Positions 50,052 through 58,056 of a stretch of 64,000 bases of DNA are shown piece after piece (position 1 is the stretch's first letter; every line of letters starts with the position of its first letter). The DNA is taken from NCBI GenBank assembly GCA_039636865.1, contig CP144172.1, positions 3,654,360-3,718,359 on the forward strand. The letters run 5' to 3'. The notes beneath the pieces are model-generated. The model was not told the origin of the DNA and made no database searches. It saw only the letters and a list, made by a program, of their open reading frames with translations. The position numbers were made by a program, and so were the translations under genes. Source of the DNA: Dermatophilaceae bacterium Sec6.4. Lineage in GTDB: Bacteria; Actinomycetota; Actinomycetes; Actinomycetales; Dermatophilaceae.

Positions 50052-50237
50052 TCACCTCAGAAACTCGTAGAACTTCGGTCGGAGACGGTTCGCGTGGATG
50101 ATCCGACTGGCGTCTTCGGCTGGTAATGCTACCAATTCAAGCCGTGCACCTGTGCGGTCTGGACCAATGACGATGAGCCGTTCTTCGCCGTATTGCTCAA
50201 TCGTTTCCAGAGCCGTGGGACTGCGGCGACACGATTC
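50052..50237 (-). pseudogene. Remnant of a small toxin-like gene
   Basis: An open stretch of 61 codons ends in [20 protein letters not shown] then KFYEFLR. The pattern ([20 protein letters not shown], then [11 protein letters not shown]) resembles the C-terminal half of short actinobacterial toxin-like proteins that precede small DNA-binding partners. No start or N-terminal half is found in this frame; an in-frame stop lies directly upstream at 50238-50240. Upstream to 50464 nothing recognisable was seen. Confidence 0.45.
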
Positions 50238-50464
50238 TCAACCGTAGGTTGATCTTTCCAAGCACGCCAGCACGAGCCCATTTTCGCCCTGTCGCTCGCC
50301 GAGGTAGCTACCTGACCGCAAGATACAAACGGCTGCTGACGGGAGCTTCGTGGGCGACACGATTCGGCACCCATCCCCCGGCAGGAAGCGGCACTCCAGC
50401 TTCGTCGGCGACTGTGCGGTAACCATGAGGCAGCACACGTCACCCGCCGGACCGGCTGGCGCGG

Positions 50465-50809
50465 TCACAAGTCGAGGACGCGACGCAGCCCCCGGGCAAC
50501 GTCGCTCAGCAGACTTTCTGGCACTTCGCCGCAAGCACGGTCGAGATCTGCCTTGTTCAGCGTCACAACAGCGGTGACGTTGGCAACGCAGTCTTTTGGC
50601 AAACCGGTGACCGCCGCCGGGAGGAAGACGTTTCCCGGCATCACTGCCAGTGCAGTATTGGAGGTGACCACGACGGCCACCACCGTCGCGAGCCGACTTT
50701 CGTTGTAACTGTCAGCCTGCACGATCAACACCGGTCGCTTCTTGGCCGGGCGACTACCGACGGCTTGGCCGAGGTCTGTCCAGCAGATCTCGCCTCGGCG
50801 AGTCACCAT
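50465..50809 (-). CDS. mazF: MazF/PemK-family toxin
   Basis: The 114-residue protein has the MazF start RRGEICWTDLGQAVGSRPAK, KRPVLIVQADSYNES and the C-terminal LNKADLDRACGEVPESLL, so it is a likely endoribonuclease toxin and looks intact. It overlaps the upstream antitoxin gene by 7 bp. Genes of this arrangement are transcribed with the antitoxin first. Confidence 0.85.
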   Translation of the reverse strand: MVTRRGEICWTDLGQAVGSRPAKKRPVLIVQADSYNESRLATVVAVVVTSNTALAVMPGNVFLPAAVTGLPKDCVANVTAVVTLNKADLDRACGEVPESLLSDVARGLRRVLDL

Positions 50810-51051
50810 TCGTCTTCGGTGTCAGCCAGCACCTGGTGGGCCACAGCCACCGCAGCCGCGTAGGAGTCGTCAACCGCGCCCAGCCGCTCCAGGGCCGCAT
50901 CGATCTGCCGTGCCACGGACTGTGCATCCAGTTGATCGAGGTAGTTGTCAGCGGCGCGTGCAAAAAATTCCGAGCGGCTCAGCCCGAGTGTTTTGGCGCG
51001 GTCCGAGGCCCGGTCGAAGATCTGATCTGGGACTGAAATGGCGGTCTTCAC
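50803..51051 (-). CDS. mazE: Ribbon-helix-helix antitoxin (MazE-like)
   Basis: MKTAISVPDQIFDRASDRAK with LGLSRSEFFARAADNYL is a ribbon-helix-helix DNA-binding domain; the C-terminal half (about residues 45-82) is the acidic toxin-binding part. 82 residues, overlapping mazF by 7 bp. An imperfect palindrome sits 7 bp before the ATG. Confidence 0.83.
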   Translation of the reverse strand: MKTAISVPDQIFDRASDRAKTLGLSRSEFFARAADNYLDQLDAQSVARQIDAALERLGAVDDSYAAAVAVAHQVLADTEDEW

Positions 51052-51058
51052 GAGAAAA

Positions 51059-51075
51059 GTATAACCAAGTAATAC
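51059..51075. promoter_or_regulatory. Candidate mazEF operator
   Basis: GTATAAC-CAA-GTAATAC is an imperfect palindrome (six of seven pairs) just upstream of the mazE-like ATG at 51051, where ribbon-helix-helix antitoxins commonly bind. It also contains a TATAC that could be a -10 box for the leftward transcript. Confidence 0.45.
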
Positions 51076-51228
51076 CTACAGTTGCATTCGGCTTGACTGT
51101 GTCTCTTGGTTGTTTCGCTGCGAAAATCCCGCAGATGGTCACCCACATACTCAAGACCGCCGCCGATCATTAATGCCAACCGTCCAACCGTGGAGGACGC
51201 AGATGTTCAACTTCTCACCGGTCCCTAA

Positions 51229-51850
51229 ATGGTCGCCGAGGCTACCGACGTGGCCGTGTTCTATCTGAACCCACCGGACAACGCGACCGAGCTGTGCGTG
51301 GATGAGAAGTCACAGGTCCAGGCGCTGGACCGAACCGCACCGATGCTGCCGATAAAACCGGGCCCGCCGAGCGGCGCACCAACGACTACAAGACGCCCAG
51401 CACCACGACGTTGTTCGCGGCGTTCGACGTCCCGACCGCCACCGTGACCGGTGCCTGTAAACCGCGTCACCGCCCACCAGGAGTTCTCGGCGTTCCTGAA
51501 GCAGATGCGAGGGCCTACGGCGACCAGCAGTTGCACCTGGTAACGGACAACGACTGCACCCACAAAAAGGCCCAGAGCGGCGACATATTAGCAGTTAACC
51601 CGCGGATCATCGGGCACTTCACCCGATTTTCGGGGTCCTGGTTGAACCTGGTTGAACCTGGTCGAGGTCTGGTTCGGGATTAGCGAACGCCAAGCAATCC
51701 ACCGCGGATCCTTCGGATCCGTGAACGACCTTGAAGCTACGATTTGGGCCTTTGCCACCGGCTGGAACGAGCGTTGCAACCCGTTCGTATGGGCCAAGAC
51801 CGCCGATCAGACCTGCACTAGAGCCAAGCGCCAGAGCCCTTCAAAAGCGG
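51229..51850 (+). mobile_element. IS630-family transposase remnant, multiply frameshifted
   Basis: In three frames the DNA encodes pieces of an IS630-type DDE transposase: [20 protein letters not shown], then TGACKPRHRPP and HLVTDN, then NPRIIGHFTRF, then GSWLNLVE and VEVWFGISERQAIHRGSFG, in order. It has several frameshifts; one is a 10-bp tandem duplication (GTTGAACCTG at 51641-51650 and 51651-51660). The N-terminal part is missing and no terminal inverted repeats were found, so the element is dead. Confidence 0.8.
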
Positions 51851-51896
51851 GCCACCGGTGCAAGACCTCGCCGCGACGTGAACATAGAGTGCAGCC

Positions 51897-52217
51897 ATGC
51901 CTGAAGCCAAGATACTTCGTGAGCTGAAGAGGTTTGCACGGGAACGCGACTGGGAACAGTTCCATTCGCCCGAAAATCTCGCCAAGAGCATCTCGATTGA
52001 GGCGGGTGAGCTGCTCGAGTGCTTTCAGTGGTCCGCAGAGACTGACAGCGCACGTATAGTCGACGAGCTCGCTGATGTCCTAACGTACTGTTACCTGATG
52101 GCTAACGCGCTGGGAGTCGACGCGGAGGTCATTGTCGCAAAGAAGCTTGAGATCACGCGTGAGAAGTATCCTATCGAAAAGTCTCGGGGGAAGAGCGCTA
52201 AATATGACCGGCTTTGA
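51897..52217 (+). CDS. MazG-like nucleotide pyrophosphohydrolase
   Basis: 106 residues with the MazG/dCTPase helical core: NLAKSISIEAGELLECFQWS (metal-binding Glu in EAGELLE) and ELADVLTYCYLMANALGVD (E/D ligands in DELADVL). These enzymes hydrolyse (d)NTPs to monophosphate. It overlaps the downstream GIY-YIG/DUF2075 gene by 14 bp, so the two are a translationally coupled pair. Codon use becomes more AT-rich from here to 53950 than in the flanking genes. Confidence 0.85.
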   Translation: MPEAKILRELKRFARERDWEQFHSPENLAKSISIEAGELLECFQWSAETDSARIVDELADVLTYCYLMANALGVDAEVIVAKKLEITREKYPIEKSRGKSAKYDRL

Positions 52218-53952
52218 GGTGCTCGAAGTTGAATTCGCCGAGGACAGATTCCTTGCCCGCGACCAGGTCCGTGCTTGGGCGACGATCGATTCTCGATTTA
52301 GCAACTGGCCAGTCGTGTACACCCTCGACGGAATGGGGCAAATCTACATTGGAGAATCCCTCAATGTCGCCGCACGGTTTAGGCAACATCACGACAGTCC
52401 GACAAAAGTGGGCCTTAGCCGCGCTCGCGTAATCATTGACGATACGTTCAACAAGTCTGCTTGCCTTGATTTAGAATCCTTTCTCATCCGGCTCTTTGCG
52501 GGCGACGGCAAGTACGCTGTCCTTAATGGAAACGATGGAATCACAGACTCGGATTACTACAACCGCGAGGGGTACCGTGCGACGTTTTCCGACGTTTTTG
52601 ATATCTTGCGGAACGAAGGATTCTTTAATCAAAGCATAAGGGAGATCGAGAACAGTGACCTGTTCAAATTATCCCCGTTTAAGGCGCTGTCGGAGGATCA
52701 GTTAACTGCGGTCAACGACATCGTGAAAGGCCTATTTGAAGACATAGAAGAAAAAAAGGGGAGCAAGATCGTGGTGCAAGGCTCGCCCGGTACCGGTAAA
52801 ACGATCGTGGCAATCTATCTCATCAAATTGTTGTGTGATCTCGGCGACGTCGATGCTCGCCAGCCCCAGCACGAGAATTCTTTCTTGGACGACTTCACCA
52901 TTGAGGAGGCTGCAGAAAGGTTCAAGAATTTCCGCATAGGTCTTGTTATTCCGCAACAGGCCTTAAGAAAGTCTATCAAATCAGTGTTTTCGAGAACTCC
53001 GGGCCTGGATTCAAGCATGGTCCTCTCTGCATTCGACGTCGGTAAAAGTCGTGACCCTTTCGATCTGCTTATCGTAGACGAAGCACATCGATTGACTCAG
53101 AGGGCCAGCCAGGGAAGTGGCGTACGGAACAAGATGTACGCGGACATAACAATCGAACTCTTTGGAGCTGATGACAAGACAAAAACACAATTAGATTGGA
53201 TTGTCTCGAAAAGCGCCAACCAGTTGTTTCTCCTCGACCTCGACCAGACCGTCCGTCCCGCGGACATCCCCGCCGGGGTGATGCGCGCGCTTACGGATGA
53301 AGCATCGCTGTCTCACCGCCACTACCCGTTGCGTGCACAACACCGAGTTCGAGCCGGCTCCGACTACGTCGGATACATCGCAGATGTGCTTGCTGGTGTA
53401 CCTATCAGACCAAAGAATTTCGATCTTTACGACCTGCGGTTCTTCGACAGCTTCTCGCAAATGCGGCGGGAAATCGTCGCGCGCGATGAGGAGGTAGGAC
53501 TTGCCCGCTTGGTCGCTGGCTACGCCTGGAAGTGGACGAGCAGCAAAGACCGCAGCGCATACGACATCAATATCGACGGCGAGAGAATGAAGTGGAACAC
53601 GCGCCCGGTCGACTGGGTGAACTCGAAGACCTCGCTGCAGGAGATGGGATCGATTCACACAATCCAGGGGTACGACCTTAACTACACGGGTGTAGTCATA
53701 GGCCCTGACATCTGGTACGACCTCGACAGTCTTCAGATCCGATTCGATCGATCGAGCTATTTTGACACGAACGGCAAGGCGAACAATCATCAACTGGGCG
53801 TTACCTACTCCGATGCGCAGATCCTCAAGTATGTCCAGAATGTATATAAGGTGCTGCTGACTCGTGGCATCCTTGGGACCTACGTTTATGTGTGCGACGC
53901 CGCTCTTCGCGAGTATTTCCGCCCCTTCTTCAGTGCTTCCAAGGAATTCTGA
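52204..53952 (+). CDS. GIY-YIG nuclease / DUF2075 P-loop protein
   Basis: 582 residues. Residues about 35-115 are a GIY-YIG nuclease domain (VVYTL, QIYIGES, Arg58, and Glu91 in LDLESFL as likely catalytic residues). From about 160 a DUF2075 helicase-like ATPase follows: Walker A GSPGTGKT (193-200), Walker B DEAH (292-295), and a late segment MGSIHTIQGYDLNYTGVVIG characteristic of the family. DUF2075 proteins are related to superfamily 1 helicases. The gene overlaps the MazG-like gene by 14 bp. GC is visibly lower than average, suggesting acquisition. A nucleic-acid-targeting defence role is inferred. Confidence 0.83.
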   Translation: MTGFEVLEVEFAEDRFLARDQVRAWATIDSRFSNWPVVYTLDGMGQIYIGESLNVAARFRQHHDSPTKVGLSRARVIIDDTFNKSACLDLESFLIRLFAGDGKYAVLNGNDGITDSDYYNREGYRATFSDVFDILRNEGFFNQSIREIENSDLFKLSPFKALSEDQLTAVNDIVKGLFEDIEEKKGSKIVVQGSPGTGKTIVAIYLIKLLCDLGDVDARQPQHENSFLDDFTIEEAAERFKNFRIGLVIPQQALRKSIKSVFSRTPGLDSSMVLSAFDVGKSRDPFDLLIVDEAHRLTQRASQGSGVRNKMYADITIELFGADDKTKTQLDWIVSKSANQLFLLDLDQTVRPADIPAGVMRALTDEASLSHRHYPLRAQHRVRAGSDYVGYIADVLAGVPIRPKNFDLYDLRFFDSFSQMRREIVARDEEVGLARLVAGYAWKWTSSKDRSAYDINIDGERMKWNTRPVDWVNSKTSLQEMGSIHTIQGYDLNYTGVVIGPDIWYDLDSLQIRFDRSSYFDTNGKANNHQLGVTYSDAQILKYVQNVYKVLLTRGILGTYVYVCDAALREYFRPFFSASKEF

Positions 53953-54408
53953 AGATCGACGAGGCGTGGATCAACGCCCCCGAAGCCGGAATCGCCTCGG
54001 CCCCTGGGCCTGTCAACCCTCAAGATTAATGCGCCGAAGCTCACCCCCGCGGTCGCGTCGTGATGCGCAGCGAGGTCGACCACCTGCTCGATAACATCCG
54101 ACGCGTGCACGAGGTAGGCGCGAATATCGAGCTTGGCAATCGTGGTTCGGATGTCGTTGTCGACATAGCGAGGCACGCCGACGGTTCGATCGACGTCTAC
54201 CCCGCTGAGGCAATCGAGCCCGCCCAGTAGTCGAATGATCTCGACCCGCAGCGCGAGATCATTCGGCGGCGCGGTGGGTCGGTGACCGGATGACGGCTGC
54301 CGCACCGGCGCGCAAGTGACTCCGCCCGGGGGGATGCACCCGGGCGGAGAGCGGACCGCGGGCACGTGGCCTCTGTGAGGTTTGCCGGTGTCAGTGCCAG
54401 GCTCTAGT
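53953..54408. other. Intergenic stretch with no supported gene
   Basis: This 456-bp stretch separates the GIY-YIG/DUF2075 gene from the XRE operon. Two weak possibilities exist: a 55-codon rightward frame (54063-54230) and a longer leftward frame overlapping it and the previous gene. Neither shows a recognisable domain or a good ribosome site. I see no clear terminator. Confidence 0.4.
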
Positions 54409-54439
54409 CTTGAATCAAACTATTAGGAAGTGATTCAAG
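54409..54439. promoter_or_regulatory. Perfect inverted repeat abutting the XRE gene start
   Basis: CTTGAATCA (54409-54417) and TGATTCAAG (54431-54439) are exact complements around 13 bp that contain TATTAG, a possible -10. The right arm ends directly before the ATG at 54440. This is the expected place for an operator of the XRE protein encoded next. Confidence 0.6.
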
Positions 54440-54772
54440 ATGACCCCGGACAACCACTCAGTCCGCCAGGCGCGTGAACGGGCGGGAATTTCTCAGCGCG
54501 CCCTGGCCGAGGCGACTGGCATTTCACAGGCCACGCTCTCGCGGATCGAGTGCTCGACCAGGGCGCCGAAGGCCGACGAGATACTTGCGATCGCGTGGGC
54601 GACTGGTTCCAGTGTTTCGGAGATCACAGGTCGGTCAGCCGTCCGCAGTCGGGTGCGCTGTGTGGCCCGTGCGACCGGCAGCGCGACGATGGACGCCATG
54701 CACCGCGAACTCATCCATTTTCTGGAAGTTGACGCGTTTCTTGACGAGATGGGCGTTGCCGAGCCCGCATGA
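54440..54772 (+). CDS. XRE-family DNA-binding protein (antitoxin/regulator)
   Basis: Residues about 8-62 form an HTH_3 domain: RQARERAGISQRALAEATGI, SQATLSRIECSTRAPKADEI. The C-terminal 50 residues have no known domain. It overlaps the next gene by 4 bp (ATGA), as in XRE-ImmA/IrrE operons. A palindrome directly before the ATG supports autoregulation. 110 residues. Confidence 0.85.
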   Translation: MTPDNHSVRQARERAGISQRALAEATGISQATLSRIECSTRAPKADEILAIAWATGSSVSEITGRSAVRSRVRCVARATGSATMDAMHRELIHFLEVDAFLDEMGVAEPA

Positions 54773-55680
54773 GTCCGGAGTCAGAAGGACAGGCACGCGC
54801 CGAGCAATTCCGACATGAGAAGCACCTGGGCCTACAACCCATCGGTGACGCGTTCGCGCTGTTCGAGTTGGTCCCCCAACTCGATGTCGCAAGCCTGGCC
54901 GTTTCGAATCCCGATGAACACGGTATGACTGCGCACGATCCTGCACGCGGCGTCACGAAGGTTGTCGTTGCCTGCACGCAGAACCCGTTGCGCCAACGAA
55001 GCACTCTGGCCCACGAACTCGCGCATGTTCTCTTCCGTGATCACGAATACGCATCTCAGGGGAAATTGACCGGCCGCGAGGATTATGAGCAGCGCGCGGA
55101 TGCGTTCGCACGTCATCTTCTTGTGCCGTTGCAAGGCCTTCGCGACTTCCTCGGCCCACAAGAGCCACTCTCCACTGCGGACCTGTCGAGACTGGTGCAG
55201 TGGTTCGTCGCATCCCCCCAAATGATGCTCATTCAGCTGGCTCGGGCCGCCTACATCGATCAGGCAAGGAAAGATCTCTGGTGGAACCACACCGGCCCCT
55301 GGCTCGCCGGGAATCACGGCTGGATGCCGCAATATCGCGCCCTGCAAGTGGAATCAGCTACTCCACGTGCACCACAACGCCTTCTCACCAGGGCCACCCA
55401 CGGGTATCAGGACGGGGTACTTTCGTTGCGCGCGATCGCACGCATTCGCGCCGCCGACCCGAAGTTCGTTGAACGCGAGCTGGCCCAAGCCGGCATCACG
55501 CCGTCCAACCCCGCACTCCGATGGGCCGACACGAGCGAGCAGACGGTTACCGAGCACGACTTCGCCGACCTGGACGCCTTAGAGGACATTGAGATTTCGC
55601 TGGCGCACGGTGAAGCTACCGAGAACGACTCCGACGAGACACGACGCGCAGGCAGGGACAACCCGCTGGCGAGCGCATGA
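54769..55680 (+). CDS. ImmA/IrrE-family metallopeptidase
   Basis: The zinc motif LAHELAHVLFRDHEY (His82, Glu83, His86) with a third acidic ligand likely in YEQRADAFARHLLVP matches ImmA/IrrE proteases, which cleave a partner repressor and so induce a response. 303 residues; the C-terminal part (from about 190) is not assigned. It lies between the XRE gene and a PIN-like gene with 4-bp overlaps on both sides, so the three form an operon. Confidence 0.87.
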   Translation: MSPESEGQARAEQFRHEKHLGLQPIGDAFALFELVPQLDVASLAVSNPDEHGMTAHDPARGVTKVVVACTQNPLRQRSTLAHELAHVLFRDHEYASQGKLTGREDYEQRADAFARHLLVPLQGLRDFLGPQEPLSTADLSRLVQWFVASPQMMLIQLARAAYIDQARKDLWWNHTGPWLAGNHGWMPQYRALQVESATPRAPQRLLTRATHGYQDGVLSLRAIARIRAADPKFVERELAQAGITPSNPALRWADTSEQTVTEHDFADLDALEDIEISLAHGEATENDSDETRRAGRDNPLASA

Positions 55681-56312
55681 CCGATCCCGTCATCGTCGAC
55701 TGCGGGCCTGCGCTCAACTCCCTAGCCACCAGGCAGGAACGCATTCTGTTGCAGGCGACCGGAGGATGCTTCAGTGCACCAGAGACAGTTCGCCGAGAAC
55801 TCGCCAGAAAGGCGAGCTAGGGTGGCAAGTTCGCAGCTGAGGCCGGAGTCTGGGCACGCCTCGAGTACGCAAAGCGATTGACGGTCCTGTCGGATGACCT
55901 GACCCCAGCCCTTGAGACGGTGATACAGCGCCTATCGAATACGCCGATGGCGGACCGAATGAAGGATGGGAAAGACCTCGGCGAAGAGCTCGTCATCGCT
56001 CACGCCGTGGCGCAGGCAGAAGCAGGTGCTGCGGTTGTGATGCTGATCGATGAGATCCGAGGAGCCGCAGTCGCGACACGCGAGATCGGACGGCTGGAGA
56101 GACTTGCCGCAGCGGGTCAACCTGTGGGGACGTTGAGTCTCTACAGCACCCTCACCGTTCTGAGGCTCGGGATCGGGTCACGCCTCATTCCCGATCGCAA
56201 CACGATGCGAAATGTTCACGCTCTGCTTCGCGGGTGCGATGACGGTCTGGTCCACATCGACCAGACCGACCTCCTCAGCCACCGGTCGTGGAAACGACCA
56301 CAGCCACGCTGA
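55677..56312 (+). pseudogene. PIN-like toxin gene with an in-frame amber stop
   Basis: The frame from ATG 55677 encodes VIVDCGPALNSLATRQERIL and ARKAS, then a TAG at 55818-55820, and continues in the same frame to a stop at 56312 (VWARLEYAKRLTVLSDDLTP, DLGEELVIAHAVAQAEAG). The whole 211-codon frame resembles PIN-like proteins that follow XRE/ImmA genes; the acidic residues VDCGP, GEELVIAH and LIDEI fit a PIN active site. The single stop splits it after codon 47. A TTG at 55878 could restart translation, but would miss the first acidic residue. Read-through or sequencing error cannot be excluded. Confidence 0.7.
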
Positions 56313-56390
56313 GCACTCAACCTCAGAGCGCCGCTGCTCGACGAACACCGCCAGTCCCAGGTCTCCCGCGAGTAGAATGCACTCCCCCTC

Positions 56391-56677
56391 GTGCTGGACC
56401 GACACGCGATCACGCGCGTGTCGCAAGGGTGGGGGAGACGCCTGCAATTGTTCGGCTCAGCAACCAGCGAGAAGTTCAACTCACAATCGAGCGACGTCGA
56501 TTTGCTCGTCGAGTTTGCGCCCGGTGTGACGGACCCATTCGACGCTTACTCGGGTGGAAAGAGGATCTCGAATACTTGCTGGATCGAGACGTTGACCTCG
56601 TGATGGCCAGCGCCGTGCGGAACCCGCACTTTGCAGCGTCGGCACTCGTGGGCGCGCAGGAGCTTTACGCGGCCTGA
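56391..56677 (+). pseudogene. MNT-type nucleotidyltransferase, frameshifted
   Basis: The first frame gives RRLQLFGSATSEKF and SSDVDLLVEFAPG, the GSxxx...DxD core of minimal nucleotidyltransferases (MntA). After about 56550 the frame changes and the rest reads GWKEDLEYLLDRDVDLVMAS and ELYAA. A short deletion or insertion at the DAY/GW join fits. MntA normally AMPylates a HEPN toxin partner encoded next to it. Confidence 0.7.
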
Positions 56678-56678
56678 G

Positions 56679-56818
56679 TCGGGTGCTTTCCTCTGGGATG
56701 TCCACAGCGCAAGCGTCCGCATCACGACGTTTACCAGTGGGCTGTTCAGTGAGACCTACGCAACGGACGAGCTGCGTAAGTCCGCAGTCGAGCGACAACT
56801 CGAGATCGTCGGCCAGTG
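56679..56818 (+). pseudogene. HEPN-type toxin remnant after the MNT gene
   Basis: Codons from about 56682 read FLWDVHSASVRITTFTSGL, then ETYATDELRKSAVERQLEIV, the start of a HEPN/MntA-partner toxin. No start codon fits and similarity stops after about 45 residues, so only the N-terminal part remains; 56819-56943 has no recognisable continuation. Confidence 0.6.
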
Positions 56819-56943
56819 CTGCGGTTCAGGCGACCTTGCCGGGGTATCGCCGGCGGGTGGCCTCTCAGCTGGTCCCGACCAAGACGCTGATCGCCGACCA
56901 CGACAGCTGCGCAGCACGCGACTGCCCCACGGGCCTCGATGAG

Positions 56944-57189
56944 CTAACGCTCGGCCGCCGAGACCTCCAGGACCACCGAGCGGATCCCCGACACCACTGT
57001 GGGGTCGAGTTCGTCACATGGGTCCGGTTCGTACTTCTCGAACCGCGCAGCCAACTCGTCGGCGTGCTGCGTGATCTCTTCACTCTGCGTGGCATCAATG
57101 ATCACCTCAGGAATTTCTTCCTCGCAGTCATCATGCAGACAACTCTGCACGACTCCGGGCGGATCCAACGGCAGCACTTCTACCGCCAT
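56944..57189 (-). CDS. Small acidic protein, unknown
   Basis: 81 residues, acidic, with two cysteines (VVQSCLHDDCEEEIPEV) and a third (EPDPCDELDP). It overlaps the end of the DUF6226-like gene by 10 bp and runs in the same direction. I recognise no family; the overlap with a plausible gene is the main support. Confidence 0.5.
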   Translation of the reverse strand: MAVEVLPLDPPGVVQSCLHDDCEEEIPEVIIDATQSEEITQHADELAARFEKYEPDPCDELDPTVVSGIRSVVLEVSAAER

Positions 57190-57866
57190 GGCTCGCCGAA
57201 CCAGCGGTCAACACCGTCCGGCAGCAGGATCGATTCATCCAGCCAGCCTTCGTGAGATCCGTTCGACGACTGCCAGCCGTCGATTGTCCGAGTTGCCGAA
57301 TGATCACCAAGTCGAGCATGGACGACGCCGCCACGGGCGGTGGTGAGCACCCAGCCGTCCAGCTGGTCGATGAGGTCGGCCGAACCGTAGTCGCAGGCAT
57401 CGCATCCGCAAGCAGGCACACAATCGAGGGTCACGGGACGCTCCCCGTCACGCACGAGCCCGACATCAAGTCCGAATGGCGCTCCGTCAACGAGCGTGTC
57501 GGCGAACAGGAGGCCGAGGCCGCCGCGAGCAGCGGGTCGGATCTGCCGGACACGCGACAACTCATCGGCGGGCCGTGCAGCGCAGATCCACTCTTCGCTC
57601 GGCACATCGCTGGTCACGGCCAACCCGGCCTCAGCGAGAACTCGGACCCAAGCCTCGACCCGGGCGTCGAGGATGCGGTAGTTACCCACGTCCGAGACCC
57701 GCGAGTACTCCTCGTCCAGTGGGCTGCGGTCCGGGTGCGGGCTCGGCCAGCTCGGTGTGTCAGCACCAGTCACCTCGAAGACCAGATCCACCTTTTCGAG
57801 CAGCGGGCCGAACCACGCCGCTCGTGGCGGCGCATCGAAGTCATCCATCCGGGCAGCATCGTCCAT
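57180..57866 (-). CDS. DUF6226-like protein
   Basis: 228 residues from ATG 57866. The segment VPACGCDACDYGSADLIDQL followed by GWVLTTARGGVV resembles the cysteine-containing region of the actinobacterial DUF6226 family; RVEAWVRVLAEAGLA precedes it. A later start at 57848 is possible. Function unknown; immunity-like small families in actinobacteria have similar character. It is linked by overlap to the small acidic protein gene. Confidence 0.6.
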   Translation of the reverse strand: MDDAARMDDFDAPPRAAWFGPLLEKVDLVFEVTGADTPSWPSPHPDRSPLDEEYSRVSDVGNYRILDARVEAWVRVLAEAGLAVTSDVPSEEWICAARPADELSRVRQIRPAARGGLGLLFADTLVDGAPFGLDVGLVRDGERPVTLDCVPACGCDACDYGSADLIDQLDGWVLTTARGGVVHARLGDHSATRTIDGWQSSNGSHEGWLDESILLPDGVDRWFGEPWR

Positions 57867-58056
57867 ACCGGAAGCATCGACGCACCCGCTCGCATGACGC
57901 AACAGCTTTTGACCTCTAGAGACTGACCCACCGGACGGACCAGTTGACTCGCATAGTTGGGGGCTGGTGATACCGCGTACCGAGTGCGCCACGCGCCGCC
58001 CCTAAATTCACAGCAGATTCATTGACAGCCTCTGGGTGCAGGGGTATAGATGCACT

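Noticed and set aside
53886..54365. A leftward 159-codon frame and a rightward 55-codon frame (54063-54230) in the gap before the XRE gene
   Set aside because: The two overlap each other, neither has a ribosome site or a recognised domain, and the longer one runs into the DUF2075 gene.
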